This document shows positions 53,548 to 63,789 of a DNA stretch of 64,000 nucleotides, one piece after another. Position 1 is the first letter of the stretch; every line of letters starts with the position of its first letter. The notes beneath the pieces were generated by a model. It had not been told where the DNA came from. It did no database searches and worked only from the letters and a program-made list of their open reading frames with translations. The position numbers and the translations under genes were made by a program. The stretch is taken from assembly GCF_947387555.1 (NCBI RefSeq), contig NZ_CANDNZ010000001.1, positions 868,001-932,000 on the forward strand, in the 5' to 3' direction. The stretch is from Thalassomonas sp. RHCl1 (GTDB taxonomy: Bacteria; Pseudomonadota; Gammaproteobacteria; Enterobacterales; Alteromonadaceae).

Positions 53548-55179
53548 GTGAAAATTAGACGTTTTGTAGCGAAAGATATGCGAACAGCATTAACGCAAAT
53601 AAAAGAAGAGTTAGGTGCTGATGCCGTTATTATGTCCAATAAAAAGATCCCGGAAGGGGTCGAGCTGATGGCGGCGGTTGATTATAACCAGGTGGTACCG
53701 GAAGCCCGTAGCGATGAAGCGGAAGTGGCAAGCGGCAATCCTGCTGCCGCTATGTCCCAGTCAGCCAATGGCCGGGCGATGGAAAATGATGTGGTGATGT
53801 TGGGTCAGCAAAAGGCCGCCGCGATTCAAAATGCGATGACGCAACAGGGAATACCACAAGCGGCTATGCCTCAAGCCGCAGCTGCACCGGCAAGTACTGA
53901 TAGCGCGAGTGTACCGGCAGACAGCTTATCGGCGTTACTGCAGCGCCAGGCCCAAAGCAATGCCAATAGCGCAGCTCAAACCCCTCAAGCCGCTGTGGCC
54001 CAAGCACCGAGTCCGCAGCAAGAAGCGCCGTTAGGCAGTATCGAAGAGCAATTTAAAAACTTTACCCAGAGATTGGAACAATCAAATGTTGGCGCGGATG
54101 ACAATAATTTGGCGCGCAATAACGGTCAAGAAAGTGCCGGTCAAGAAAGTGACATCTTTGCCGACTTGGATAATGGCTTTGACAGCCAAACCCAGGCAAG
54201 CACCCTGAGCTCAGCAGCCATGAACCCCCATGGCGGCGCCGTTGCTCAGCAAGACTTTGACAATATGAAGAAAGAAATGGCTTCTATCCGCCAATTACTT
54301 GAGCATCAGGTCTCCGGTTTGATGTGGCAGGATATGGCGCAAAAAGATCCCTCTCGCGCACTCTTGGTAAGCCGGCTAAAAGCGATTGGCGTGACCGAGC
54401 AACTGGCGGATCAAATTGCCGGTTATGTGCCGGCTAATGTTAATGAAGAGGATGCCTGGGAGCAGGCCTGTGAACTGATGGCCCGGCAGATCAATACTAC
54501 CAATAACGATATTATTCACCGCGGCGGTGTGGTGGCCTTAGTCGGCCCCACCGGCGTAGGTAAAACCACGACCGTGGCCAAACTGGCTGCCCGCTTTGCC
54601 CAGATCCACGGCGCCGACCAGGTGGCAATGATTTCAACCGATACCTATCGCATCGGCGGTTATGAGCAGCTTGCCACTTATGGCCGCATTATCGGCTGCC
54701 AGGTTAAGCAGGCGAAAGATGCCCAGGCCCTGGATGCCCTTATCCAGCAATTTGGTAAAAAGAAACTTATCCTTATCGATACCGCGGGTATGGGGCAAAG
54801 AGATATGCGTTTAGCGCAACACTTAACTACCTTAATTGCCAATGCCCGTGTTAGAATCAGAAACTATCTGGTATTAGGCGCCAATGCGCAGCAAAGAGTG
54901 ATGCAGGAAAATGTTGAGCGCTTTAAAAAAGTGCCTTTATCGGGATGTATTTATACTAAACTTGACGAAAGTCTAAGTATTGGCGAAATTATCTCTACAT
55001 CCATTCAAAATGGCTTGCCAATAAGTTATCTTACTGACGGTCAAAGAGTTCCTGAAGATATTAAAGTTGCAAATGCCGAGAAATTAGTTACTCTTGCTGA
55101 TAAAATGGCAAATAAAGTCGCAGGTAATAATCCCGGGGGATGGCAATCAGTATCGATGAACCCTGCAGCAGTTGTATAA
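53548..55179 (+). CDS. flhF: Polar flagellum GTPase FlhF
   Basis: FlhF places the flagellum at the pole. The 543-aa protein starts with GTG at 53548 (AAGGGG upstream) and MKIRRFVAKDMRTALTQIKE, the conserved B-domain start. A Gln/Ala-rich linker (about 80-230) leads to the N domain and the SRP-type G domain with GPTGVGKTTTVAKLA (about residues 330-345), DTYRIGGYEQL and DTAGMGQRD. The linker is longer than usual. Confidence 0.95.
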   Translation: MKIRRFVAKDMRTALTQIKEELGADAVIMSNKKIPEGVELMAAVDYNQVVPEARSDEAEVASGNPAAAMSQSANGRAMENDVVMLGQQKAAAIQNAMTQQGIPQAAMPQAAAAPASTDSASVPADSLSALLQRQAQSNANSAAQTPQAAVAQAPSPQQEAPLGSIEEQFKNFTQRLEQSNVGADDNNLARNNGQESAGQESDIFADLDNGFDSQTQASTLSSAAMNPHGGAVAQQDFDNMKKEMASIRQLLEHQVSGLMWQDMAQKDPSRALLVSRLKAIGVTEQLADQIAGYVPANVNEEDAWEQACELMARQINTTNNDIIHRGGVVALVGPTGVGKTTTVAKLAARFAQIHGADQVAMISTDTYRIGGYEQLATYGRIIGCQVKQAKDAQALDALIQQFGKKKLILIDTAGMGQRDMRLAQHLTTLIANARVRIRNYLVLGANAQQRVMQENVERFKKVPLSGCIYTKLDESLSIGEIISTSIQNGLPISYLTDGQRVPEDIKVANAEKLVTLADKMANKVAGNNPGGWQSVSMNPAAVV

Positions 55180-55196
55180 TAACGAGAAGTAGTTAG

Positions 55197-56039
55197 ATGA
55201 TAGATCAAGCGAGTGGCTTACGAAAAATGCAAGATTTACAACAAATCAAAGTCATTGCTGTATCAGGAGGAAAAGGGGGGGTCGGTAAAACGAATGTTTC
55301 ACTTAATACCTCTATTGCTCTGGCACAACAAGGCAAACGAGTTTTAGTACTTGATGCCGATTTAGGTTTAGCCAATGTCGATGTGATGCTGGGCCTGAGA
55401 GTTCAGCGCAACCTGTCCCATGTCTTGTCCGGGGAATGTGAACTCGATGATATCATTATCAAAGGGCCCGCCGGCATTAATATCATTCCGGCCAGTTCCG
55501 GCACCCAGTCCATGGTAGACCTGACGCCGGCAGAGCATGCCGGTTTGATCCGTGCCTTTAGTGATATGCACGGTCAGTTTGATGTGCTGGTGGTGGACAC
55601 TGCCGCCGGTATTTCCGATATGGTGCTTAGTTTTTGTCGCGCTGCCCAGGATGTAATGTTAGTGGTGTGTGATGAACCCACGTCTATTACCGACTGCTAT
55701 GCTCTGATGAAATTATTAAGCCGGGACCACGACGTTTTTAAATTTAAAGTTGTCGCCAATATGGTACGCAGTCCTAAGGAAGGGCAACAACTTTTTGGTA
55801 AGCTGACCAAGGTTACCGACCGTTTTCTCGACGTTGCCCTGGAGTTGGTGGCGGTGATCCCCTTTGATGAACATATCCGCAAATCGGTAAGAAAACAGAA
55901 GGCGGTTATTGAAGCATTCCCCGAGTGCCCTGCCGCACAAGCCTTTAAAGCGCTGGCAAAACGCGTTATCAGCTGGCCTGTTCCGAAACAGGCGTCGGGC
56001 CATTTAGAGTTTTTTATCGAGCAGTTATTAGAGCATTAA
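55197..56039 (+). CDS. flhG: Flagellar number regulator FlhG (MinD-like)
   Basis: FlhG (FleN) is a MinD-family ATPase that limits the number of polar flagella by acting on FlhF and FlrA. The 280-aa protein has the deviant Walker A KGGVGKT at residues 26-32, LVLDADLGLANVDVMLGL and VVDTAAGISD, and a C-terminal amphipathic region. It starts 17 bp after flhF. Confidence 0.95.
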   Translation: MIDQASGLRKMQDLQQIKVIAVSGGKGGVGKTNVSLNTSIALAQQGKRVLVLDADLGLANVDVMLGLRVQRNLSHVLSGECELDDIIIKGPAGINIIPASSGTQSMVDLTPAEHAGLIRAFSDMHGQFDVLVVDTAAGISDMVLSFCRAAQDVMLVVCDEPTSITDCYALMKLLSRDHDVFKFKVVANMVRSPKEGQQLFGKLTKVTDRFLDVALELVAVIPFDEHIRKSVRKQKAVIEAFPECPAAQAFKALAKRVISWPVPKQASGHLEFFIEQLLEH

Positions 56040-56062
56040 TTTCATAGACTGGTGGAGCAAGC

Positions 56063-56782
56063 GTGGTCAAAACAAATGCTTATAACATGCATAACGACAA
56101 ATCTGCACTTCTGGAGCGGCATAGCGTATTAGTCAAACGTATTGCCTACCATTTACTAGCCAGGTTACCTTCAAGCGTACTTGTTGATGACCTGATCCAG
56201 TCCGGTATGATAGGCTTATTTGAAGCCGCCAATAATTTTGACGGCAGCAAAGGGGCAAGTTTTGAAACCTTTGCCGGTATCCGCATTCGCGGCGCCATGC
56301 TCGATGAAATTCGCCGCGGTGATTGGACTCCGAGATCTGTCCATAAAAACAGCCGGTTGATCAGTGATGCTATCCGGGCGCTGGAAGCTGAATTGGGACG
56401 AGATGTTACCGATATAGAAGTCGCTGAAAAACTTGATATTTCATTGAATGAATACCATCATATACTTAACGAAGTCAGTAGTGGCAAAATAATAGGCATC
56501 GCAGACCTTGGTGCCAGTGAAGATACCATCAATTTTGATGAAGACAGCCACGTTGATGATCCTTATCAAAACATCGAGCAGGTTGCCTTTAAAAAAGGGT
56601 TGAGCGAGTGTATTTCTACTTTACCTGAGCGAGAAGCTTTAGTACTGTCCTTGTATTATGATGAAGAATTAAATTTGCGTGAAATTGGCCAGGTACTGGA
56701 TATCAGTGAATCCAGGGTCAGCCAAATTCACTCTCAGGCGATGCATAGGTTAAAAGCACGTATGCAATCCTGGAAAAGTTAA
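56063..56782 (+). CDS. fliA: Flagellar sigma factor FliA (sigma-28)
   Basis: FliA transcribes late flagellar genes; its targets here are flgMN and flagellin 3. The 239-aa protein starts with GTG at 56063. Region 2 is LVDDLIQSGMIGLFEAANNF through FETFAGIRIRGAMLDEIRRG, and region 4 is LSLYYDEELNLREIGQVLDI with SESRVSQIHSQAMHRLK. Neighbours flhG and cheY match other polar clusters. Confidence 0.96.
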   Translation: MVKTNAYNMHNDKSALLERHSVLVKRIAYHLLARLPSSVLVDDLIQSGMIGLFEAANNFDGSKGASFETFAGIRIRGAMLDEIRRGDWTPRSVHKNSRLISDAIRALEAELGRDVTDIEVAEKLDISLNEYHHILNEVSSGKIIGIADLGASEDTINFDEDSHVDDPYQNIEQVAFKKGLSECISTLPEREALVLSLYYDEELNLREIGQVLDISESRVSQIHSQAMHRLKARMQSWKS

Positions 56783-56829
56783 GTAGAATATAATATAAAT
56801 CGATTTTTAACGTTTCACCGGAGGGTGCC

Positions 56830-57213
56830 TTGGATAAAAATATGAAAGTTCTTGTAGTTGATGACTTTTCAACGATGAGACGAATAGTTAAAAACTTGTT
56901 ACGAGATTTAGGTTTCACTAACATTTCAGAAGCGGATGACGGCAGCACGGCTTTGCCTATGCTTCAGGGTGGAGACTTTGATTTTGTAGTAACCGACTGG
57001 AATATGCCCGGCATGCAGGGGATTGACCTGCTAAAGGCAATACGCGCCGATGAGCGTTTGGCACATATCCCGGTATTGTTGATCACCGCCGAAGCGAAAA
57101 AAGAACAAATCGTCATGGCAGCGCAAGCCGGCGTTAACGGTTATATTGTTAAGCCGTTTACTGCTGCGACCTTAAAAACAAAACTTGATAAGATTTTTGA
57201 ACGTTTAGGTTAA
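56830..57213 (+). CDS. cheY: Chemotaxis response regulator CheY
   Basis: CheY-P binds FliM and reverses the motor. The start is TTG at 56830: it has a perfectly spaced GGAGG, and the encoded MDKNMK matches the known N-terminus of Vibrio CheY; the later ATG at 56842 has no such site. The 127-aa receiver has D11/D12, phospho-Asp56 (TDWNMPG), T86 and K108. cheZ follows 33 bp later. Confidence 0.95.
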   Translation: MDKNMKVLVVDDFSTMRRIVKNLLRDLGFTNISEADDGSTALPMLQGGDFDFVVTDWNMPGMQGIDLLKAIRADERLAHIPVLLITAEAKKEQIVMAAQAGVNGYIVKPFTAATLKTKLDKIFERLG

Positions 57214-57246
57214 TACGTTCTGGTTGTCAATATGTAAGGACGTAGC

Positions 57247-57990
57247 ATGACAAAATTGATGAGTGGCCATGTTTCTCTGGAACAGGCCAAGTTACTGGTG
57301 GAGTATTTAGATAGCGGCCAGCAGGAAAAGGCTGATGAGCTTATAGCGGAAATACAAAATCCTATTAATTCTGAGCTTTTTGCTGAAATTGGCAAGCTAA
57401 CTCGTCAGTTGCATGACTCGTTGATGAATTTTCAACTTGACTCGCGTCTGAATGATTTAGCAACAGCGGATATTCCTGACGCGAAAGAACGCTTGAATTA
57501 TGTCATTACCCGTACTGAAGAAGCAGCCAACAAGACCATGGATGCGGTTGAGTCTATCTTTCCTGCGATAGACTCTCTTCAGGATAAGGTGAAAACAGTC
57601 AATCCGCTTTGGCAAAAGTTGATGGACAATCAACTTAATCTGGGCGAATTTAAAAATCTTTGCCTGGATATAGATACATTATTGAAAATCACCGGGACGG
57701 AATCCGACCGTATCCATTCCCTGATGACCGATGTGCTGATGGCTCAGGACTTCCAGGATTTAACCGGACAGGTTATTCGCAAAGTCATTGACTTGGTGAG
57801 GGAAGTAGAAGACAGCCTGATCGGCATGTTAACCGCGTTTGGTATTTCGTCAACTACAGGGCAGGCGATTGCCAAACCGAGCGTCGGCGATAATCTGGTT
57901 GAAGGGCCGATCGTCAATACCGAAGAAAGAGATGATGTTGTCAGTGATCAGGATGACGTAGATGATCTTTTGTCTAGTCTAGGATTTTAA
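57247..57990 (+). CDS. cheZ: CheY-P phosphatase CheZ
   Basis: CheZ dephosphorylates CheY-P. The 247-aa protein is a long helical hairpin with the catalytic segment AQDFQDLTGQVIRKVIDL (Gln in the DFQDLTGQ motif) and the C-terminal CheY-binding helix DDVDDLLSSLGF. Length normal. Confidence 0.95.
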   Translation: MTKLMSGHVSLEQAKLLVEYLDSGQQEKADELIAEIQNPINSELFAEIGKLTRQLHDSLMNFQLDSRLNDLATADIPDAKERLNYVITRTEEAANKTMDAVESIFPAIDSLQDKVKTVNPLWQKLMDNQLNLGEFKNLCLDIDTLLKITGTESDRIHSLMTDVLMAQDFQDLTGQVIRKVIDLVREVEDSLIGMLTAFGISSTTGQAIAKPSVGDNLVEGPIVNTEERDDVVSDQDDVDDLLSSLGF

Positions 57991-58003
57991 GGGGAATAAA
58001 AGT

Positions 58004-60175
58004 ATGTCCTTTGAAGCAGATGAAGAAATTCTTCAGGATTTTTTAATAGAAGCTGGTGAAATACTCGAATCTCTGTCTGAGCAGTTGGTTGAACTGGAGA
58101 ATGATCCCGATAATGCAGAGCTGCTCAATGCCATTTTTAGGGGATTCCATACCGTTAAGGGCGGAGCCGGCTTTTTATCATTAACCGAGCTGGTTGATGT
58201 TTGCCACGGCGCAGAAAATATTTTCGATATCTTGCGCAATAATCAACGCTCGGTGACCTCTGAGTTGATGGATGTTATTTTACAAGCGCTCGACTCCATT
58301 AACGAAATGTTTGAAAATGTCAAAGAGCGTATTCCACTGGAGGCTGCCGAGCCGGAATTGCTGGCTGAGCTGCACCGTTTAAGCGTACCCGAAGGGGCTG
58401 CTGAATCAGTGGCAAATGAGGAAACCCCTGCCGCCGATCCCGAGCCTGCCTTTGAAGAATTTGATCAAGATGATGATTTTGAGGCGGCAACACCGGACGA
58501 ACCGGCAGATGCTTCTGATGAAATGACCGAAGATGAATTTGAGCGCTTACTTGATGAGCTCCATGGCAGCGGTAGTCCCGGAGCGAGTGAGCAGGGCAAG
58601 GCTGCTGATACCAACAGTGGTGACATTACCGACGATGAATTTGAGTCTCTGCTTGATGAGCTCCACGGGCAAGGGGCGTTTTCCCCCGGCGTTGGTGCTC
58701 CGGTTGCAACGTCAAGCGGCGGCGATGAAATTAATGACGCAGAATTTGAAGATTTGCTTGATCAGATCCATGGTAAGGGACAGGCACCTAAATCGGTGAT
58801 CCCCGCAGCAGATACTGCGCCGCCGCCACCTGCCGCTAAAGCCGAGAAAGCTGAGCCTAAACCTAAAGCCGTTCCTAAAGCTGTACCTGAGAAAAAAGCC
58901 GCCCCGGCACCAGCCAAAAAGGTCGCGAAACCTGCGGCTAAAGGCAGTGATGATAAAAAAGCGCCAGCCACGCCAACCCCGCAAGCAGAAACGACCGTAC
59001 GTGTTGATACCAAACGTTTGGATCAGATCATGAATATGGTGGGTGAGCTGGTATTGGTGCGTAACCGTCTTACCAGTTTAGGTATGACCAAGGAAGATGA
59101 AGATCTCACCAAGGCCGTTTCTAATTTAGATGCCGTGACCACAGATTTGCAGGGCGCGGTAATGAAAACCCGGATGCAGCCGATTAAGAAGGTCTTTGGC
59201 CGTTTCCCTCGGGTGGTAAGGGATCTGGCACGCAGCCTGAAAAAAGAAATCAAGTTAGTGCTTGAAGGGGAAGAAACCGATTTAGATAAAAATCTGGTTG
59301 AAGCGTTAGCGGATCCTCTGGTGCATTTAGTGCGCAACTCGGTCGACCATGGTGTTGAAGAGCCGGATGTACGTCAGTCTTTGGGTAAGCCACGCGAAGG
59401 TACGGTAATTCTTTCTGCTTCCCAGGAAGGGGATCATATCCTGTTAACCATCAAAGATGATGGTGCCGGTATGAATGCCGAGAAGCTTAAAGAAATAGCG
59501 ATAGAACGCGGGGTATTAGATGCTGATGCTGCAGCGCGTATGTCGGATAAAGAAGCTTTTAGCCTGATTTTTGCCCCGGGATTTTCTACCAAAACGGAAA
59601 TTTCGGAAGTCTCCGGCCGTGGTGTCGGCATGGATGTGGTGAAAACCAAGATTACTCAGCTTAATGGTACCGTCAATATCGACTCCGAACTTGGCGTTGG
59701 TACTGTGTTGGAAATCAAGGTACCGCTGACACTGGCAATCTTGCCGACCCTGATGGTGGTTGTAGGCGAGCAAACTTTTGCCCTGCCGCTTGCCGGGGTT
59801 AATGAGATATTCCATCTCGATTTAACCAATACCAACAGCGTTGATGGTCAGTTGACCATTATTGTCAGGGAAAAAGCGATCCCGCTGTTTTATCTTGACC
59901 AATGGCTGGTGAAAGATTTCGAGGAAAAGAGTCGCGACAAGGGACATGTGGTGATCGTTCAGCTGGGCAATCAGCAAGTCGGCTTTGTAGTTGACAGCTT
60001 AATCGGCCAGGAAGAAGTGGTGATCAAACCTCTTGATCGTTTGCTTCACGGCACGCCGGGTATGGCGGGGGCAACGATCACCAGTGATGGCGGCATCGCC
60101 CTGATCCTGGATGTTCCTAATATGCTGAAATATTACGCGAAGAAGTCGCCAGTAAATAAAAAATTGCGCTCATAA
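58004..60175 (+). CDS. cheA: Chemotaxis histidine kinase CheA
   Basis: CheA phosphorylates CheY and CheB. The 723-aa protein has the P1 Hpt domain with phospho-His49 (FRGFHTVKGGAGFL), then an acidic region with three copies of a DEFExLLDELHG-type motif (residues about 172-188, 207-222, 242-257) and a Lys/Pro/Ala linker (about 270-335). P3 follows (VDTKRLDQIMNMVGELVLVR), then P4 (VHLVRNSVDHGV, DDGAGM, GRGVGMDVVK) and the P5 CheW-like domain. I see no recognisable P2 domain; the three repeats occupy its place. Confidence 0.95.
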   Translation: MSFEADEEILQDFLIEAGEILESLSEQLVELENDPDNAELLNAIFRGFHTVKGGAGFLSLTELVDVCHGAENIFDILRNNQRSVTSELMDVILQALDSINEMFENVKERIPLEAAEPELLAELHRLSVPEGAAESVANEETPAADPEPAFEEFDQDDDFEAATPDEPADASDEMTEDEFERLLDELHGSGSPGASEQGKAADTNSGDITDDEFESLLDELHGQGAFSPGVGAPVATSSGGDEINDAEFEDLLDQIHGKGQAPKSVIPAADTAPPPPAAKAEKAEPKPKAVPKAVPEKKAAPAPAKKVAKPAAKGSDDKKAPATPTPQAETTVRVDTKRLDQIMNMVGELVLVRNRLTSLGMTKEDEDLTKAVSNLDAVTTDLQGAVMKTRMQPIKKVFGRFPRVVRDLARSLKKEIKLVLEGEETDLDKNLVEALADPLVHLVRNSVDHGVEEPDVRQSLGKPREGTVILSASQEGDHILLTIKDDGAGMNAEKLKEIAIERGVLDADAAARMSDKEAFSLIFAPGFSTKTEISEVSGRGVGMDVVKTKITQLNGTVNIDSELGVGTVLEIKVPLTLAILPTLMVVVGEQTFALPLAGVNEIFHLDLTNTNSVDGQLTIIVREKAIPLFYLDQWLVKDFEEKSRDKGHVVIVQLGNQQVGFVVDSLIGQEEVVIKPLDRLLHGTPGMAGATITSDGGIALILDVPNMLKYYAKKSPVNKKLRS

Positions 60176-60189
60176 TAAAGAGAATATGA

Positions 60190-61296
60190 ATGACCTATAA
60201 AATACTCGTTGTTGATGATTCGAGTTTTTTCAGACGTCGTGTCACTGATATCTTAAATAAAGATCCTAATCTCGAAGTGATTGATGTTGCGGTAAACGGC
60301 AAGGAAGCCGTTGAAAAAGCGAAACTTTTAAAGCCTGATGTTATCACTATGGATATCGAGATGCCGGTGCTAAACGGCATTGAGGCGGTTAAGCAGATCA
60401 TGGCTGATTCGCCTGCGGCTATTATCATGTTCTCTTCCCTGACCCACCAGGGAGCGAAAGCCACCCTGGAAGCACTGGACGCCGGTGCGTTGGACTTTTT
60501 GCCTAAAAAGTTTAATGAAATCGCGCAAAATAATGAAGAGGCCGGCAGCGTGTTAAGGCAGAGAGTTTCTCAGCTGGCCCGGCGCAGGGCTTTTGCCGTT
60601 CGCCGTCCGCTGAGAAGCAGTATAACCCGACCTGACAGGGAAGCCGTTAAAGAGAAGGCCACTGTCACGCCGGCAAAAGAAACCATTGTCAGCAGAAGAG
60701 CACGAGTTTCCGGTAAGGAATATAAGCTCTTGGCCATAGGCACGTCCACCGGCGGGCCGGTGGCGCTGCAAAAAATACTTACCCAGCTGCCTGCTAACTT
60801 TCCTGTCCCTATTATTATGGTGCAGCATATGCCGGCAGCCTTTACCCAGGCTTTTGCCAACCGTTTGAATTCCCTGTGCAAAATTGAGGTCAAAGAAGCC
60901 AGTGATGGCGACGTGCTCAAGCCGGGCCATGCTTATCTGGCTCCGGGAGGCAGGCAAATGCTGCTTGATGGCAAGGAAAGCAATGCTAGATTAAAGATTG
61001 TTGATGAGCTGGCGGCGAAAGTGGCTTATAAACCCAGTGTTGATATCAGTTTTGGCTCTGCGGCCAAAGTTTTCCAGGGCAATGTTCTGGGGGTGATCTT
61101 AACCGGCATGGGTTCCGATGGCCGGGAGGGCTCGCGTATGCTTAAAGGCAAAGGTGCGACTATCTGGGCCCAGGATGAAGAAACCAGTGTGGTTTATGGC
61201 ATGCCGCAGGTGGTAACCGCTGCCGGTATTTCTGAATTATCCCTGCCGCTGGATAATTTTGCCGAGTCTATCCTCAAGGAAATGCAGCATGGATAA
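60190..61296 (+). CDS. cheB: Chemoreceptor methylesterase CheB
   Basis: CheB removes methyl groups from receptors and deamidates glutamine. The 368-aa protein has a receiver domain ([11 protein letters not shown]; phospho-Asp in VITMDIEMP) and a C-terminal esterase domain with the catalytic triad region: Ser in [11 protein letters not shown], His in [11 protein letters not shown] and Asp in [10 protein letters not shown]. The last 8 nt overlap the start of motC. Confidence 0.95.
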   Translation: MTYKILVVDDSSFFRRRVTDILNKDPNLEVIDVAVNGKEAVEKAKLLKPDVITMDIEMPVLNGIEAVKQIMADSPAAIIMFSSLTHQGAKATLEALDAGALDFLPKKFNEIAQNNEEAGSVLRQRVSQLARRRAFAVRRPLRSSITRPDREAVKEKATVTPAKETIVSRRARVSGKEYKLLAIGTSTGGPVALQKILTQLPANFPVPIIMVQHMPAAFTQAFANRLNSLCKIEVKEASDGDVLKPGHAYLAPGGRQMLLDGKESNARLKIVDELAAKVAYKPSVDISFGSAAKVFQGNVLGVILTGMGSDGREGSRMLKGKGATIWAQDEETSVVYGMPQVVTAAGISELSLPLDNFAESILKEMQHG

Positions 61297-62035
61297 ACTC
61301 AGTATCGCTGGCCTGGTTATCGCGATTCTGGCAATTTATGTCGGTTTTAGCGTTGAAGGCGGTACTGTTTCTGCATTATTTGAGTTACCGGCGTTTTTGA
61401 TTGTTTTTGGCGGTACCCTCGGGGCGGTCATGCTGCAATCATCCACCAAGCAATTTTTTCATGCCATGTCCCTGCTTAAGTGGGTTTTTACCCCGCCGGT
61501 TTATGATATTGACCAGGGGATAAAAAATATTATCTCCTGGGCCGAAAAAGCACGTGAGTCCGGTTATCTGGCATTGGAGAATATCGCCCTGGATGAAAGA
61601 GATAGCTATATCTATAAAGGCCTTAACCTCTTGGTGGATGGCGCTGAAATTGAGAATTTCAGGGTGTCACTGGAGCTGGACTTAGAGCTTTACCGGGAGC
61701 ACAATTTGAGATCCGCCCATGTTTTTGAATCTATGGGGGGTTATAGCCCGACCATAGGTATCCTTGGCGCGGTACTTGGCCTGATCCAGGCGCTGGGTAA
61801 TCTCAGTGATCCCGACTTATTGGGGCAAGGGATCGCTACTGCTTTTGTTGCTACTATTTATGGGGTCGGCTTTGCCAATCTGATTTATTTGCCGATAGCC
61901 AATAAAATGAAAGATATTATTCATCAGCAGACTTTATACCGGGAAATGATCGCTGAAGGGCTTATTGCCATCGCTCATGCCGAAAATCCCCATGCTATTG
62001 AAAATAAGCTTTCTGCTTTCAGGTTACAGCAATGA
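61289..62035 (+). CDS. motC: Flagellar stator protein, MotA family (MotC-like)
   Basis: A MotA/TolQ-type stator subunit that conducts ions through the inner membrane to drive the rotor. ATG at 61289 (248 aa) has AAGGA upstream. Four membrane helices are visible ([77 protein letters not shown]). The position after cheB and before a ParA gene is that of motCD in Pseudomonas. The driving ion cannot be read from this. Confidence 0.85.
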   Translation: MDKLSIAGLVIAILAIYVGFSVEGGTVSALFELPAFLIVFGGTLGAVMLQSSTKQFFHAMSLLKWVFTPPVYDIDQGIKNIISWAEKARESGYLALENIALDERDSYIYKGLNLLVDGAEIENFRVSLELDLELYREHNLRSAHVFESMGGYSPTIGILGAVLGLIQALGNLSDPDLLGQGIATAFVATIYGVGFANLIYLPIANKMKDIIHQQTLYREMIAEGLIAIAHAENPHAIENKLSAFRLQQ

Positions 62036-63003
62036 ACAGGTCCCGCAGCAGAAGGCACAGTGTCGAGCATGACGATGTTCATCGTTGGCTGGTGTCTTAT
62101 GCCGATTATATGACCTTGCTGTTTGCCTTGTTTGTGGTGTTATATGCCATGGCGATCGTGCATGACAAGCCTTTTGAGACCATCACTGAATCTTTGGGGC
62201 GGGTATTTCAGGCGGATCAGGAGCTCACTAAAAATAAGGGGCATGGCGACGATATTCTGCTGGTGAACACGAAAAAAAGCAATAAACCCCTCTACGGTGA
62301 CGGTTTGCTTGAAGATCCCGGCCCTGAACTGTATGAAGGTGAAAATGAACTTTCCAATATTAAAGACAGCCAGGTAGGCTCTAACTTATCTGTGCTGGAA
62401 GAAGAGTTACATGCGGCATTATTTGAGCTGGAGCAGTCGGGTTATGCCAAAATGCAAATTGACGGCGACTGGCTGGAAATCGAATTAAACAGCGGTTTGT
62501 TATTCCCGAGCGGCTCGTCGTCGGCGACCCTGGCGGCAAAATCTATCTTAACGGAAATATATAAGGTAATAGGCCCGGCGACTAACTTTATCCGTATTCG
62601 GGGTTATACTGATAACCAACCGATTAATAATGAGATTTTTTCGTCAAACTGGGAGTTATCGGTTTATCGCGCCACCGCGATTTTGCGCATGCTGGAGCAG
62701 ATGTCCCTTAACCCGGCCCGCATGGCAATAGAAGGTTATGGCCAGTATTACCCGAGTGCCGACAACAGCACCGCACAAGGGCGTGCACAAAACCGTAAAG
62801 TAGTAATAGCCATTTCTAAATATGGGTTGCAGCAGGCGAAGTTGCTGGAAGAGCCGGGTATAGCGGTAGAAAACTTGCAAAGCCAGGCACAGGAAATTGC
62901 GCCGGCGGCGGGGGAAGATGCGGTCAAAATCATTCAGCTGGAAAGTGGTGGTATTCGTATCACCACCCGGGATGAAGAACAACAACCAGAACCAGATAAT
63001 TAG
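62032..63003 (+). CDS. motD: Flagellar stator protein, MotB family (MotD-like)
   Basis: The MotB-type partner anchors the stator to peptidoglycan. The 323-aa protein has one N-terminal membrane helix with the ion-binding Asp in VSYADYMTLLFALFVVLYAM, a periplasmic linker and an OmpA-like domain (FIRIRGYTDNQPINNEIFSS, then RMAIEGYGQYYPSADNSTAQ). It overlaps motC by 4 nt (ATGA). Confidence 0.87.
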   Translation: MNRSRSRRHSVEHDDVHRWLVSYADYMTLLFALFVVLYAMAIVHDKPFETITESLGRVFQADQELTKNKGHGDDILLVNTKKSNKPLYGDGLLEDPGPELYEGENELSNIKDSQVGSNLSVLEEELHAALFELEQSGYAKMQIDGDWLEIELNSGLLFPSGSSSATLAAKSILTEIYKVIGPATNFIRIRGYTDNQPINNEIFSSNWELSVYRATAILRMLEQMSLNPARMAIEGYGQYYPSADNSTAQGRAQNRKVVIAISKYGLQQAKLLEEPGIAVENLQSQAQEIAPAAGEDAVKIIQLESGGIRITTRDEEQQPEPDN

Positions 63004-63012
63004 GATGCAGCC

Positions 63013-63789
63013 TTGGTCATTTGGACGATAGCAAATCAAAAAGGCGGCGTGGGTAAAACGACGTCTACCATAACATTAGGTGGCTTACTGGCCGAGCAGG
63101 GGCACAGGGTCTTATTAGTAGATACCGACCCCCATGCGTCGTTAAGCTATTATTTTGGCATAGAATCGGAAGATCTTGAGCTCAGTGTCTTTGACTTGTT
63201 TGTTCAGGTATCCACCAAAGAGCAAATCGAGCAAAGCCTGTGCCCGACCCGGTATGAAAACATCGATATCCTGCCGGCGACGATGGCGTTGGCGACCTTA
63301 GATCGTTCCCTCGGCAGTAAAGGGGGCATGGGCCTGGTATTAAAAAAGGCCATGGAGCAGCTGAGCGATGAGTATGATTATGTGCTGATGGATTGCCCGC
63401 CGGTGCTCGGGGTCTTGATGGTCAATGCCCTGGCCGCGTCAGATCGTATTTTAGTACCGGTGCAAACGGAATTCCTTGCCCTTAAGGGCCTGGACCGGAT
63501 GATGAAAACCCTGGATATCATGCAGGGAGAACAGGATAAGCCTTTTTCCTATACCATAATTCCGACCATGTATGATAAAAGAACCAAGGCATCCCTGCTG
63601 GCTTACCGCTCTTTGCAGGAAATGTACGGGGATAAGGTCTGGTCAAGTGTGGTGCCTATCGATACCAATTTCAGGAATGCCAGCGTTGAGCAAAAAGTCC
63701 CGTCAGACTATGCACATTCAACACGCGGCGTATATGCTTATAAAAAACTGTTAAATTATTTGATGAATTTGCCTGCGGTGAACAGATAA
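63013..63789 (+). CDS. parC: ParA-like ATPase ParC, chemotaxis array positioning
   Basis: In Vibrio, ParC is a ParA-family ATPase that places chemotaxis arrays at the cell pole (not the topoisomerase of that name). The start is TTG at 63013, with TAGGATG upstream, giving MVIWTIANQKGGVGKTTSTI: the deviant Walker A KGGVGKTT at residues 10-17. Also visible are VDTDPHASLSYYFG and VLMDCPPVLGVLMVNALAA. Length 258 aa is normal. It lies before parP. Confidence 0.9.
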   Translation: MVIWTIANQKGGVGKTTSTITLGGLLAEQGHRVLLVDTDPHASLSYYFGIESEDLELSVFDLFVQVSTKEQIEQSLCPTRYENIDILPATMALATLDRSLGSKGGMGLVLKKAMEQLSDEYDYVLMDCPPVLGVLMVNALAASDRILVPVQTEFLALKGLDRMMKTLDIMQGEQDKPFSYTIIPTMYDKRTKASLLAYRSLQEMYGDKVWSSVVPIDTNFRNASVEQKVPSDYAHSTRGVYAYKKLLNYLMNLPAVNR

